DNA of 64,000 bases from Streptomyces sp. DH37 (GTDB taxonomy: Bacteria > Actinomycetota > Actinomycetes > Streptomycetales > Streptomycetaceae): assembly GCF_029813835.1 (NCBI RefSeq), contig NZ_JARVKV010000011.1, positions 1-64,000 on the forward strand, given 5' to 3'. Numbering within the stretch: the stretch's first letter is position 1; every line of letters starts with the position of its first letter. Both the position numbers and the translations under genes were made by a program. Shown here one piece after another: positions 16,718 through 24,921 of the stretch. The notes under the pieces were generated by a model. It ran no database searches. It saw only the letters and a list, made by a program, of their open reading frames with translations, and had not been told where the DNA came from.

Positions 16718-17739
16718 CGGGTCAGCTCCGGAAGGACGCGGGCGCCGAACGCCTCGACGAATCCGGCCTGGTCCCGCCCCACCTGGTGCAGCATGATCTC
16801 GTCGAACCCCGCGTCGGCCTGGTCGGCGAGCCAGGCGGTGTGCCGCGCCAGGTCCTCGGAGACGTGCACGGAGGACTCCACCTGGTGGGGTTCGACGAAC
16901 CGGGCCGCCTGCTCGAAGTGCTCGGGCAGCGGGATCTCCCAGCCGACGTCGCCGCCGAGCGCCGCCTCCCGCCACTGGTCGTGCGCGGCCTCCAGCGCGC
17001 TCTCCCGGTCCGGGGCCCAGGACAGGTGTGCCTGGAGCACGGCGGGGCCCCGCCCGCCCGCCTCCCGGTAGGCGCTCAGCGTCTCCCGCTGAGCGCCGCC
17101 GGGCTGGTTGACGGTGATCAGGCCGTCCGCCCAGCGCGCCGCCCGCGCCGCGGTGGCGGGACTCACGGCCGCCGCCAGCAGGGCGGGCGGCCGTTCCGGC
17201 AGCGACCACAGGCGGGCGCGGTCGACGCGGACCAGCCCGTCGTGCGAGACGGTCTCGCCCGCGAACAGGGCGCGCATGACCTCCACGCACTCCTCCAGGC
17301 GGCGGATGCGCTCCTCCTTGCCGGGCCAGCGGGTGCCGGTGATGTGCTCGTTGAGCGCCTGCCCGCTGCCGAGCGCCACCCACAGCCTGCCGGGGTGCAT
17401 CTGCGTCAGCGTCGCCGCGGCCTGGGCGAGGACGGCGGGGTGGTAGCGCTGGCCGGGGGCGGTGACGACGCCCAGGGGGAGGGAGGTGGCGGCCAGCGCC
17501 GACCCCAGCCAGGCCCAGGCGTGTCCGGAGTGCCCCTGCCGCGGGCTCCAGGGCGCGAAGTGGTCGGAGCACATGCCGGAGGAGAACCCGGCCTCCTCGG
17601 CCGCTCCCAGCAGCGCGAGCAGTTCCGCCGGCGGGAACTGCTCGTGGGATGCGTGGAAACCGTAACGGGTCGTGCGGGGCGCGCTCCCCTCCCGGCGCGC
17701 GGGCGCCGGGCGCACGGCGGTGGTCTGTGCTGCGTCCAT
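16714..17739 (-). CDS. LLM-class flavin-dependent oxidoreductase (TIGR03885-like)
   Basis: 341-residue luciferase-like (TIM-barrel) oxidoreductase with the family pattern: YGFHASHEQFPPAELL at the start, CSDHFAPWSPRQGHSGHAW near 75, GQRYHPAVLAQAAATLTQM near 120 and WVALGSGQALNEHITG near 145. These resemble the subgroup annotated as non-F420 flavinoid oxidoreductases. The substrate is unknown. The ATG at 17739 has GGGAGG eight bases upstream; 15 earlier in-frame codons were discarded. Pairing with a GH15 enzyme in one coupled operon suggests a carbohydrate or trehalose context, but that is inference only. Confidence 0.82.
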   Translation of the reverse strand: MDAAQTTAVRPAPARREGSAPRTTRYGFHASHEQFPPAELLALLGAAEEAGFSSGMCSDHFAPWSPRQGHSGHAWAWLGSALAATSLPLGVVTAPGQRYHPAVLAQAAATLTQMHPGRLWVALGSGQALNEHITGTRWPGKEERIRRLEECVEVMRALFAGETVSHDGLVRVDRARLWSLPERPPALLAAAVSPATAARAARWADGLITVNQPGGAQRETLSAYREAGGRGPAVLQAHLSWAPDRESALEAAHDQWREAALGGDVGWEIPLPEHFEQAARFVEPHQVESSVHVSEDLARHTAWLADQADAGFDEIMLHQVGRDQAGFVEAFGARVLPELTR

Positions 17740-17760
17740 GTGCGAACCTCCCGGCATCAG

Positions 17761-17780
17761 CGTGCCCCGGCCGGGGCACG
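17761..17780. terminator. Palindrome between hydantoinase and oxidoreductase genes
   Basis: CGTGCCCCGG followed directly by CCGGGGCACG is a perfect 20-bp palindrome in the 117-base gap downstream of the leftward hydantoinase gene. It may terminate that transcript or be an operator for the next gene. Confidence 0.45.
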
Positions 17781-17856
17781 GCAAGCGGTACCGGTGGGCC
17801 GTACGGGTGGCGGCGGCCGGACGCCGCGGCGACCGGCGGCGGACGCCCCGCGGGGT

Positions 17857-19260
17857 TCAGCGCGGGCAGGGCGAGGTGCCGCGCGGCAGGAAGCGGCCGT
17901 TCCCGGCCCGGCCCGTGTACGCGCCGCGGTCCAGGACCGGCTCGCCGCGCACCAGCACGGTCTCGGCCCGGCCGGTGACGCGCACGCCCTCGTAGGCGGA
18001 GTAGTCGACGTTCATGTGGTGGGTGGCGGCCGACAGCACGTGCTCGGCGTGCGGGTCGTAGACGACCACGTCGGCGTCCGCGCCGGGGGCGAGGGTGCCC
18101 TTCCGCCCGGCCAGGCCGAACATCCGCGCCGGTGCGGCGCAGGCCAGCTCGATCCAGCGGCGGCGGGTCAGACGGCCGTCGGCCACGGCCTGGTGGAGCA
18201 GGTCCATGCGGTGCTCGACGCCCGGCAGCCCGGCGGGGATGCGTGAGAAGTCGCCGCGCCCCAGCTCCTTCTGCCCGGCGAAGCCGAACGGGCAGTGGTC
18301 GGTGGAGACCACCTGGAGGTCGCCGGTGCGCAGCGCCCGCCACAGGGCGTCCTGGTGCTCGCGGGAGCGCAGCGGGGCGGTGCAGACGTACTTGGCGCCC
18401 TCGAAACCCGGCGCGGCGAGGCGTTCGTCGGTCAGGAAGAGGTACTGCGGGCAGGTCTCGCCGAAGACCGGCAGCCCCTCGTCCCGCGCGGCGGCGATCT
18501 CGGCCGCGGCCTGGCGGGCCGAGACGTGCACCGCGTACAGCGGCGCCCCGGCGACCCTGGCGAGCTGGATCGCGCGGTGGGTGGCCTCCGCCTCCAGGAG
18601 CGGGTCGCGGACCTCGGCGTGGTGGCGCGGCGCGGTGCGCCCGGCGGCGAGGGCCTGGGCGGTCAGGACGTCCACGGCGACGGCGTTCTCGGCGTGCACC
18701 ATGACCAGCGCCCCGTCGGCGGCGGCGCGCTGCATGACGCGCAGGATCTGCCCGTCGTCGCTGTGGAAGGTGCCCGGGTGGGACATGTACAGCTCGAAGG
18801 AGCTGACGCCCTCCTCCACCAGCAGGTCCATCTCCTCCAGCGTCGCGTCGGACACGTCGGAGAGGATCATGTGGAAGGCGTAGTCCACGGCGCACTGCCC
18901 GTCGGCCTTGGCGTGCCACAGGTCCAGCCCCTCGCGTAGGGAGCGGCCGCGGCTCTGGACGGCGAAGTCGACGACGGTGGTGGTGCCGCCCCAGGCGGCG
19001 GCGCGGGTGCCGGTGGCGAAGGTGTCGGCGGAGAAGGTCCCGTCGAAGGGGAAGTCCAGGTGGGTGTGGACGTCGACCCCGCCGGGGATGACGTACCGGC
19101 CGGTGGCGTCGATGACGCGGTCCGCCGTCCAGCCCCCGGCGCAGGAGCTGCCGTGCGCGGCCAGGGCGGCGATCCGCGGACCCTCGATCAGGACATCGGC
19201 GTACAGCTCCTCGGCGGCGGTGACGACGAGGCCGCCGCGCACGAGGGTGCGGCCGCTCAC
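17857..19260 (-). CDS. hydA: Dihydropyrimidinase/D-hydantoinase-like amidohydrolase with Lys-to-Glu change
   Basis: 467-residue cyclic amidohydrolase closely following the Streptomyces hydantoinase pattern. Metal ligands are present: DVHTHLD (two His), MVHAENA, YAVHVS and VVSTDHCPFG. The usual bridging residue is a carboxylated Lys in SFKxFMAYPG; here the codon is GAG and the segment reads SSFELYMSHPG. The rest of the protein, including GRGDFSRIPAGLPGVEHRMDLL and the THHMNVDYSAYEG tail, is well conserved, so this looks like a functioning variant rather than a decaying gene. Glu can replace the carbamylated Lys in some amidohydrolases. Likely substrates are dihydropyrimidines or 5-substituted hydantoins; activity with Glu needs testing. 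Confidence 0.85.
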   Translation of the reverse strand: MSGRTLVRGGLVVTAAEELYADVLIEGPRIAALAAHGSSCAGGWTADRVIDATGRYVIPGGVDVHTHLDFPFDGTFSADTFATGTRAAAWGGTTTVVDFAVQSRGRSLREGLDLWHAKADGQCAVDYAFHMILSDVSDATLEEMDLLVEEGVSSFELYMSHPGTFHSDDGQILRVMQRAAADGALVMVHAENAVAVDVLTAQALAAGRTAPRHHAEVRDPLLEAEATHRAIQLARVAGAPLYAVHVSARQAAAEIAAARDEGLPVFGETCPQYLFLTDERLAAPGFEGAKYVCTAPLRSREHQDALWRALRTGDLQVVSTDHCPFGFAGQKELGRGDFSRIPAGLPGVEHRMDLLHQAVADGRLTRRRWIELACAAPARMFGLAGRKGTLAPGADADVVVYDPHAEHVLSAATHHMNVDYSAYEGVRVTGRAETVLVRGEPVLDRGAYTGRAGNGRFLPRGTSPCPR

Positions 19261-19412
19261 GCGCCCGCCCGCCTTCCGGACGGCGCCGGGGACGCCGTCG
19301 CGTCGTCGGCCATGGGCTGCTCCTCGGCCGGGTGGTCCGCCGGGTGGTCCCTACGACTGCGACCGTAGGTCCCGCCCCGCGTCCCGGCAAGCCGGGGGCG
19401 GGACGGGGCCGG

Positions 19413-20930
19413 TCACCGGTCCGGGGCGGCCTCGCGGCCCCGGGCCAGCAGCCCCTCGATGTCCCCGCGGCGGCGGTCGGAGACCCGGGCCGCCGCGGCC
19501 AGCAGCAGGGGGGTCAGGGCGGCCGGATCGGCCGCCACGACCTCGGCGGCCTCCTCCGGGCGCCGGGCCCGGACCACGGCCGACAGCAGTTCGACCGCCT
19601 CGGAACCGCGGCCGGCGCCGTACAGGGCGAGCGCGGTGGCGGCCACCTCGCCGGACGGCCGCGCGGCCCCCTGCCGCAGCAGCCGTCCGCAGTCCTCCGC
19701 ACGGCCTGCGGCGGCCAGTGCGCCGGCGGCCTCCGCCAGGGGGCCGGGCGGCAGGCCGGCCGCCTCCCACAGCAGGCCGGCCACCTCGGCGGCCATCCCG
19801 GCCCGCTCCAGCCGCTCGGCCAGCACCGGCAGACGGGGGGCGGGGCCGCGGGCGGCCTCGCACAGCAGGGCGTGCGCCTCCCCGCCGCGGCCCCGGGCCC
19901 GCAGCCCGGCCAGCCGGGCGACGACCGCGTCGCACTCCCGCCGCGTCCTGGCGGCCCGGTCCCGCTCCTCCGTCTCGGGGGGAGCCTCCCGGCGGCCGGT
20001 CCCGTCGTCGCGCACCCCGGCGAACCGGGCGCCGCGCGGGGCGGGCACGGCCGGGTCCGCGGTGGCGGGTGCGGGTACGGGTGCGGCGGCCGGTGCGCCC
20101 TGGGGGCCGGTCTCCAGACCCGCGAACCGGGCGCCGCGCGGCCGGGGCCGTACGGGGGCGGACGGGGGCGGGGGCCCATGGCCGGCGCCGGAGCCGGGCC
20201 GGGGGACGGACCCGGCGGGGGGCACGGAAGCGGACCCGGCGGCGGGCTCGGGCACGCCGCCCGCCCCGGCCTCCAGGGCCGCCAGGCGCTCGCGCAGCTC
20301 CCGGCAGCGGGCCGTGGCGCGGGCCCGGTCGTCGCGCGCCCAGGCCAGGTCGGCGGCCAGGCGGTCGGCGCCCGCCGGGTGGCCGCCCGCCACCAGCGCG
20401 CGGGCCAGGGCCTGCTCGCGGTGGGCCGCGTGCCGCTGCTCGCGCACGGTCGCCGCAAGCCGGTCCCGCAGTTCGGCGGCCCGCCGCCGGGGATCGCCGG
20501 CCGCCCGGTCGTGGGCGGCGACCGACGCCTGGTGCAGCGCCCGCAGCCACGCGGCCCGGGGGCGGGCGCGCCGGGGGCCGTGGCGGGCGGTGAGGTCGTC
20601 CAGCAGGGACGCGACCACGTCCCACGGCGGGAGCCTGCGGCCCGCCAGGCAGGCGGCCAGCCCCTCCGGGTCGCGCCGGGCGAAGACCCCGTACCAGCCC
20701 GCCGCCGGGTCGAGCACGGCGGTGAGCGCGGTGAGGGCGGCCGCGAACTCGGCGAACTCGGCGAGCTCGGCGACCTCGGGCACGTCCGGACCGCCGGACA
20801 CGTCGAAGCCGGCGGAAGCCCGGTGGACACCGCCGGCCGGCTGCGGCACTGGCATGGGGTCATGCCACACCCGCCGTGTTTCGTGGGCCGTCACCGCCGT
20901 GCTACGAACGGTTTTCACGCGCCCCGCCAC
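19413..20930 (-). CDS. Ala/Arg-rich protein of unknown function (UL36-like in Streptomyces annotation)
   Basis: About 505 residues, strongly biased to Ala, Arg, Gly and Pro. There are three parts: an N-terminal alpha-helical block (LDPAAGWYGVFARRDPEG, then a hydrophobic WDVVASLLDDLTAR); a long coiled-coil-prone stretch of Ala/Arg/Glu heptads (about 150-240); and a repeat-like helical C-terminus (AGxAAEVAGLLWEAAGLPPGPLAEAAGAL) that may form solenoid repeats. Proteins of this kind in Streptomyces are often labelled large tegument protein UL36 from composition alone; I assign no function. The start is uncertain: GTG 20930, GTG 20918 and ATG 20855 are all possible, none with a well-spaced ribosome binding site. 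Confidence 0.6.
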   Translation of the reverse strand: MAGRVKTVRSTAVTAHETRRVWHDPMPVPQPAGGVHRASAGFDVSGGPDVPEVAELAEFAEFAAALTALTAVLDPAAGWYGVFARRDPEGLAACLAGRRLPPWDVVASLLDDLTARHGPRRARPRAAWLRALHQASVAAHDRAAGDPRRRAAELRDRLAATVREQRHAAHREQALARALVAGGHPAGADRLAADLAWARDDRARATARCRELRERLAALEAGAGGVPEPAAGSASVPPAGSVPRPGSGAGHGPPPPSAPVRPRPRGARFAGLETGPQGAPAAAPVPAPATADPAVPAPRGARFAGVRDDGTGRREAPPETEERDRAARTRRECDAVVARLAGLRARGRGGEAHALLCEAARGPAPRLPVLAERLERAGMAAEVAGLLWEAAGLPPGPLAEAAGALAAAGRAEDCGRLLRQGAARPSGEVAATALALYGAGRGSEAVELLSAVVRARRPEEAAEVVAADPAALTPLLLAAAARVSDRRRGDIEGLLARGREAAPDR

Positions 20931-20969
20931 CCCTCCTTGTCATGTTTCGAACAGGCGCGTGCGCGGCGC

Positions 20970-20975
20970 TACGCT
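20970..20975 (+). promoter_or_regulatory. Predicted -10 element, leaderless
   Basis: TACGCT lies 8 bases before the ATG at 20984, with no ribosome binding site between. The -35 candidate TCGAAC (20947-20952) is weak. Confidence 0.4.
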
Positions 20976-20983
20976 TCCGCCCC

Positions 20984-21766
20984 ATGGATGACAACCTGCG
21001 CGAGATCGTGCTGGGCGTGTTCGCGGCCGGCGTCACCGCGTCGCTGGGCTGGTTCGGCCGCACCTACCTGTGGCGCCGCGGGCTCCGCCGCCGGCAGCGC
21101 TTCTTCGGGCTGCCGGACCACTCCGAGTGCCTGCTGGTGGTCGGCCGCAAGGCCGGCACGGGCGAGGGCGCCGTGGCCCGCGACGACGTCTTCGCCCTGC
21201 TGGAGCTGTCCGCGCTGATCAAGGACTGCGGCGCGCACGCGCAGGTGCTGTCGCACGAGACCGCCCGCCAGGGCTTCGGCGAGCGCACCGAGTTCTGCAT
21301 CGGCGGCCCGGCCTCCAACCACCGCACCGCGGCCCACCTGCACTCGCTGCTGCCGGGGGTCCAGGTCGACACCGGCACCGAGCCCGGCCCGGACCGCGGC
21401 GCGTTCACCATCGGGAGCGAGCGGTACCGGATGGAGAAGGGGTCGGTGGAGCACGTCCTGCTGGCCCGGCTCACCGCGGGCGAGGGCTCCCGACCGGTCT
21501 TCCTCGCCTGCGGCCAGCGGGCCGTCACCAACCAGGCCGCCGCCCGCTACCTCGCCCGCCACCACACCGGACTGGCCCGCAGGTACGGCCTCGACGGCGA
21601 CTTCTGCCTGCTGCTGAAGGTGGTCAACTCCCAGGCCTACGGCCCCGACGTCGTCGAACTGGTCGCGGACGTCACCCGGGCCGCCACCACCCGGCTCCCC
21701 GCGCCCGCGCCCGCGCCGCCCGGCGGCCGCCGCCAGCACCGGGCGCGGAGCCGGGCGGAGGGCTGA
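20984..21766 (+). CDS. Membrane-anchored protein of unknown function
   Basis: 260-residue protein. An N-terminal hydrophobic segment (about 6-24, IVLGVFAAGVTASLGWFGR) is followed by a basic stop-transfer (WRRGLRRRQR), so the rest is probably cytoplasmic. The globular part begins ECLLVVGRKAG and contains DDVFALLELSALIKDCGAHAQVLSH and FCIGGPASNHRTAAHLHSLL, resembling an alpha/beta fold with a conserved GGPASN loop, then a C-terminal NxxxYGPDVVELVADV stretch and a Pro-rich basic tail. Similar proteins occur across Streptomyces without a known role; a nucleoside-metabolising or sensor fold is possible but not shown. Confidence 0.7.
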   Translation: MDDNLREIVLGVFAAGVTASLGWFGRTYLWRRGLRRRQRFFGLPDHSECLLVVGRKAGTGEGAVARDDVFALLELSALIKDCGAHAQVLSHETARQGFGERTEFCIGGPASNHRTAAHLHSLLPGVQVDTGTEPGPDRGAFTIGSERYRMEKGSVEHVLLARLTAGEGSRPVFLACGQRAVTNQAAARYLARHHTGLARRYGLDGDFCLLLKVVNSQAYGPDVVELVADVTRAATTRLPAPAPAPPGGRRQHRARSRAEG

Positions 21767-21940
21767 CCCGGTCAAGTGCCGTTTCGTGCGAGGAGTTCGT
21801 GGAATCGGGTACCGATGTCGCCGAGGAGTTCCCGATGATGTTGCCCACGACGCCTCACGCGGCGGAACCCGTCCTTCTACCCTGTTGACCCGGGTACGGA
21901 GATCATTCCCCGCAGGCGGCGGCACGGAAAGGAGTCCCGG

Positions 21941-22693
21941 ATGGGCGACAGCAGACCGGTCTACCAGCGGATCGCCGACGATCTGCGGCAGCAGATCGAC
22001 GAGGGGGTCCTGGCCGTGGGCGCCCGGATCCCGTCGCGTTCGGAGCTGAAGCGCGCCTACGCCGCCAGCGACCAGACCGTGGACCGGGCGGTGCGCGTGC
22101 TGAAGGCCGCCGGCTACGCGGAAGGGCAGTTCGGGCGCGGGGTGTTCGTCACCGACCGCAGTCCCGTCGGCAGCCTGCTGCGCACCGGGGAGGCGGTGGA
22201 CTCGCCGTTCGCCGCCCGCATCCACACCGGTTCCTCCACCCTCCCGCTGCTGTGGGAGGCCACCTCCACCACCGCCGGGGCCCCGCCGCGGATCGCCGAG
22301 CGGCTGGGGATCGACGCGGGCGAGCGCGTGATGTGCACGCAGTACGAGTACCTCGCCGACCGGCGCCCGCTCCAGCTCGCCACCAGCTGGGAGCCGCTGG
22401 CGCTCACCGAGGGCACCGAGGTGGTCTTCCCCGAGCGCGGACCGTACGCCCGGCGCGGGGTGCGCGAGCGGTTCGCGGCCATCGGCGTGCCCGTGGTGCG
22501 GGCCACCGAACTGGTCGGCTCCCGCCCGGCCACCTCCCTGGAGTCGGAGGCCCTGGGCTGCTCCCCGGGGCAGTGCGTGACGGTCATCGAGCGCACGCAC
22601 CACGCGGCGGACGGCCGGGCCGTGGAGACCTCCGACATCGTGGTGCGCGCGGACCGCTGGCGGCTGGAGTACCGGATCTCCTTCACCGGCTGA
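21941..22693 (+). CDS. GntR/HutC family transcriptional regulator
   Basis: 250-residue regulator. An N-terminal winged helix (VYQRIADDLRQQIDEG, then IPSRSELKRAYAASDQTVDRAVRVL) is followed by a UTRA ligand-binding domain (about 90-245) that begins around LPLLWEATSTTAGAPPRIAERLGI and ends with the family pattern DIVVRADRWRLEYRISF. Ligands of UTRA domains are often sugars, histidine derivatives or amino acids; none can be assigned. The ATG has AAAGGAG ten bases upstream. Neighbouring genes are unrelated, so the target is likely elsewhere or its own promoter. Confidence 0.85.
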   Translation: MGDSRPVYQRIADDLRQQIDEGVLAVGARIPSRSELKRAYAASDQTVDRAVRVLKAAGYAEGQFGRGVFVTDRSPVGSLLRTGEAVDSPFAARIHTGSSTLPLLWEATSTTAGAPPRIAERLGIDAGERVMCTQYEYLADRRPLQLATSWEPLALTEGTEVVFPERGPYARRGVRERFAAIGVPVVRATELVGSRPATSLESEALGCSPGQCVTVIERTHHAADGRAVETSDIVVRADRWRLEYRISFTG

Positions 22694-22699
22694 CGGCCC

Positions 22700-22730
22700 G
22701 GCTCCCCCGGCGTCGGGCTCCCCCGGCGTC
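22700..22730. repeat. Direct repeat of 15 bases
   Basis: GGCTCCCCCGGCGTC occurs twice (22700-22714 and 22716-22730) in the short gap after the convergent GntR gene. It does not form a hairpin; probably a recent local duplication. Confidence 0.6.
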
Positions 22731-22739
22731 CGGCACCCG

Positions 22740-23183
22740 TCACGCCTCGGACGCCTCCGCGTACACCTGCGACAGCTCCGGCGCGCCGTTGAGCGCCCAG
22801 TCCAGGCCCGCCCCCACCACGTCGAGCTCCCGGCCGGAGGCCAGCCGCACCACCGGCCGGCCGCTCGGCCACACCTGCCACGCCGCGCCCGGCACCGTAC
22901 GGACGATGACGGTGCCCAGGTACAGGCCCACGTCGTTGCCCAGCCGGGCCAGGGCCTCGGGGTCGTCGTCGCGCCAGCGCGGCAGGAGCTGGTCGAGGGC
23001 CGCCAGCGACTCGGGCGTGTCCTCCAGGCCGATCCCCGCCGACTCCGCCTGCCTGCGCAGCAGTTCGCACTCGGAGAGCAGTTGCGCCACTCCCTCGGCG
23101 TCATGGGGGACGGCCTCCATCACCGCCGTCCCCCGGGCCCCACCGTGCCTCTTGCGCCAGTTGTCCAGGAAGGGGATGTTCAT
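22740..23183 (-). CDS. DUF6278-like conserved hypothetical protein
   Basis: 147-residue soluble protein that begins MNIPFLDNWRKRHG, then has a helical segment (VAQLLSECELLRRQAESAGI), the motif SLAALDQLLPRWRDDDPEALARLGNDVGLYLGTVIV and ends in an immunity-like beta-rich part with WPSGRPVVRLASGRELDVVGAGLDWALNG. This pattern matches small Streptomyces proteins labelled DUF6278; function unknown. It is downstream of exonuclease III in the same direction with a 61-base gap and may be co-transcribed with it. Confidence 0.65.
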   Translation of the reverse strand: MNIPFLDNWRKRHGGARGTAVMEAVPHDAEGVAQLLSECELLRRQAESAGIGLEDTPESLAALDQLLPRWRDDDPEALARLGNDVGLYLGTVIVRTVPGAAWQVWPSGRPVVRLASGRELDVVGAGLDWALNGAPELSQVYAEASEA

Positions 23184-23244
23184 GCACCTCAGCGTGACAT
23201 CACCGGCGCGATGAGCACCACAGGCACGCGGAGGCCGGCGGAGG

Positions 23245-24021
23245 TCACACCTCCAGGTCCACGACGACCGGCGCGTGGTCCGAGGCGCCCTTGCCCTTGC
23301 GCTCCTCGCGGTCGACGTAGGCGTCCTTCACCGCCGCCTCGAACGCCGGGTTGCCGTAGACCAGGTCGATGCGCATGCCCTTGTTCTTGGGGAAGCCGAG
23401 CTGGCGGTAGTCCCAGTAGGTGTAGGGACGGTCGTACTTCAGCGGGCGCGGTACGACGTCGGCCAGGCCCACCGCGCGCAGCTCGGCCAGCGCCTCGCGC
23501 TCGGCCGGGGTGACGTGCGTGGAGCCCTCGAAGACGGCGGGGTCGTAGACGTCCTCGTCGGTCGGCGCGACGTTGTAGTCGCCGAGGATGGCGAAGGGCC
23601 GCTCCCCCGACTCCCGCGCCGCCAGCTCCCGCAGCGCGGCGAACCACCGGAGCTTGTACGCGAAGTGCGGGTGGCCCACCTCGCGGCCGTTGGGCACGTA
23701 CACCGACCACACCCGCACCCCGCCGCAGGTCGCGCCCGCCGCGCGGGGCTCGGTGACGCCCTCGTACTCCGGTCCTCCGGGCAGGCCGACGACCGGGTCC
23801 TCCAGGCCCACCCGGGACAGCACCGCCACGCCGTTCCACCGGCCCGAGGCGTTGACCGCGGCCTCGTAGCCCAGCTCGCGCAGCGGTCCGGCCGGGAACG
23901 CCTCCGCCGTGCACTTCAGCTCCTGCAGGCACAGCACGTCCGTGCCGCTGCTCTCCAGCCAGGCCAGCAGCCGCTCCAGCCGGGAGGTGATCGAGTTGAC
24001 GTTCCAGGTGGCGATACGCAT
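23245..24021 (-). CDS. xthA: Exodeoxyribonuclease III (AP endonuclease)
   Basis: 258-residue Mg2+-dependent nuclease of the exonuclease III family: 3'-5' exonuclease and AP endonuclease in base-excision repair. Motifs are MRIATWNVNSI at the start, LCLQELKC with the catalytic Glu, GDYNVAPTDEDVYDP, RIDLVYGNP and the final SDHAPVVVDLEV. Length is normal. The ATG at 24021 gives the family N-terminus; eight earlier in-frame codons were discarded. TAGATT on the minus strand (24034-24029) lies 7 bases before the ATG, so the message is probably leaderless. Confidence 0.92.
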   Translation of the reverse strand: MRIATWNVNSITSRLERLLAWLESSGTDVLCLQELKCTAEAFPAGPLRELGYEAAVNASGRWNGVAVLSRVGLEDPVVGLPGGPEYEGVTEPRAAGATCGGVRVWSVYVPNGREVGHPHFAYKLRWFAALRELAARESGERPFAILGDYNVAPTDEDVYDPAVFEGSTHVTPAEREALAELRAVGLADVVPRPLKYDRPYTYWDYRQLGFPKNKGMRIDLVYGNPAFEAAVKDAYVDREERKGKGASDHAPVVVDLEV

Positions 24022-24028
24022 GGCAGCG

Positions 24029-24034
24029 AATCTA
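24029..24034 (-). promoter_or_regulatory. Predicted -10 element of xthA (leaderless)
   Basis: TAGATT on the minus strand ends 7 bases before the xthA ATG, leaving no room for a ribosome binding site. Confidence 0.5.
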
Positions 24035-24085
24035 CCGCCCGGCACCGACAGCCGGCGGGTGGCGGGGCGCTCCCTCCGGCGCCGC

Positions 24086-24781
24086 TCAGCCCTTCCCCAG
24101 CGTGACGCTCTGCCCGGGCTCCAGCCGCACGTGCTCCGCGCCGCCGGTGCCGGGGCCGTTCGGGCCGAGCAGCCGGCCGTAGACGAGGTGCCCGAAGTCC
24201 GACAGCAGCCCGTCGTGGACGTCGTACGCCACGCGCGGCCCCACCTCGCGCACGTAGTCGACGACCTCGGCGACCCTGCTCCAGGGGGCGTGGACCGGCA
24301 GCAGCAGGGTGTCCACCGGACGGCCGGGGACGGTCAGGGCGTCGCCGGGGTGGAACACGGTGCCGCCCCCGTCACCACCGCCGTCGCCCCCGCCGTCGCC
24401 GCCCCCGTCGACGAGGTAGCCGACGTTGGTGACGCGCGGGATGTCCGGGTGGATGACGGCGTGCAGCTCGCCGTGCACCTCCACCTCGAAGCCGGCGGCG
24501 GTGAAGGCGTCGCCGTCCCCGACGGTGTGGACGCGTCCGGGGAAGGCGGCCGAGAGCCGCTCGGCGACGCTGCGCAGGGTCCAGATCTGCGCGGCCGGGT
24601 CGGCCTCCAGCGCGGCGCGCAGCCGGCCCTCGTCGAAGTGGTCGGGGTGCTCGTGGGTGACCAGGATCGCGTCGGCGCCGACGGCGGCGTCCGCCTCGCT
24701 GAAGCCGCCCGGATCGATGACGAGGGTGCGTCCGTCGCGGTGCAGGGCGACGCAGGCGTGGCCCTTCTTGGTGAGCTCCAT
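24086..24781 (-). CDS. MBL-fold metallo-hydrolase (UlaG-like)
   Basis: 231-residue metallo-beta-lactamase-fold enzyme of the small UlaG/L-ascorbate-lactonase-like group. The metal motif is THEHPDHFD, with additional ligands in HPGDAL and the C-terminal APWSRVAEVVDYVREVGPR region. The N-terminus (MELTKKGHACVALHRDGRTLVIDPGGF) is typical of actinomycete members. Substrate unknown. A run of four GGGD units near residues 128-143 is encoded by a trinucleotide-rich repeat and probably forms a surface loop. The promoter is not clear. It is followed by exonuclease III after 64 bases in the same direction. Confidence 0.82.
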   Translation of the reverse strand: MELTKKGHACVALHRDGRTLVIDPGGFSEADAAVGADAILVTHEHPDHFDEGRLRAALEADPAAQIWTLRSVAERLSAAFPGRVHTVGDGDAFTAAGFEVEVHGELHAVIHPDIPRVTNVGYLVDGGGDGGGDGGGDGGGTVFHPGDALTVPGRPVDTLLLPVHAPWSRVAEVVDYVREVGPRVAYDVHDGLLSDFGHLVYGRLLGPNGPGTGGAEHVRLEPGQSVTLGKG

Positions 24782-24827
24782 GGGGCCATTGTGCTATCCG
24801 CTGCGCCGTCCGCTGTGCCGTCCGTCT

Positions 24828-24881
24828 CGCCCCGCGCCGCCCGCGGCGGGCGGGCCCGCTCCCCCGGTGCGGCGCGGGGCG
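24828..24881. terminator. Hairpin terminator after pcaL
   Basis: CGCCCCGCGCCGC (24828-24840) pairs perfectly with GCGGCGCGGGGCG (24869-24881). It lies just beyond the stop of the leftward pcaL gene. Confidence 0.6.
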
Positions 24882-24921
24882 CGGGCGCGCCGCCCGCGGC
24901 CGGCGCCGACGCGGCCCGGCG

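Noticed and set aside
17761-17780. 20-bp palindrome as an operator of the oxidoreductase gene
   Set aside because: Possible, but position right after the hydantoinase stop and full G+C content fit a terminator better, so only the terminator is listed.
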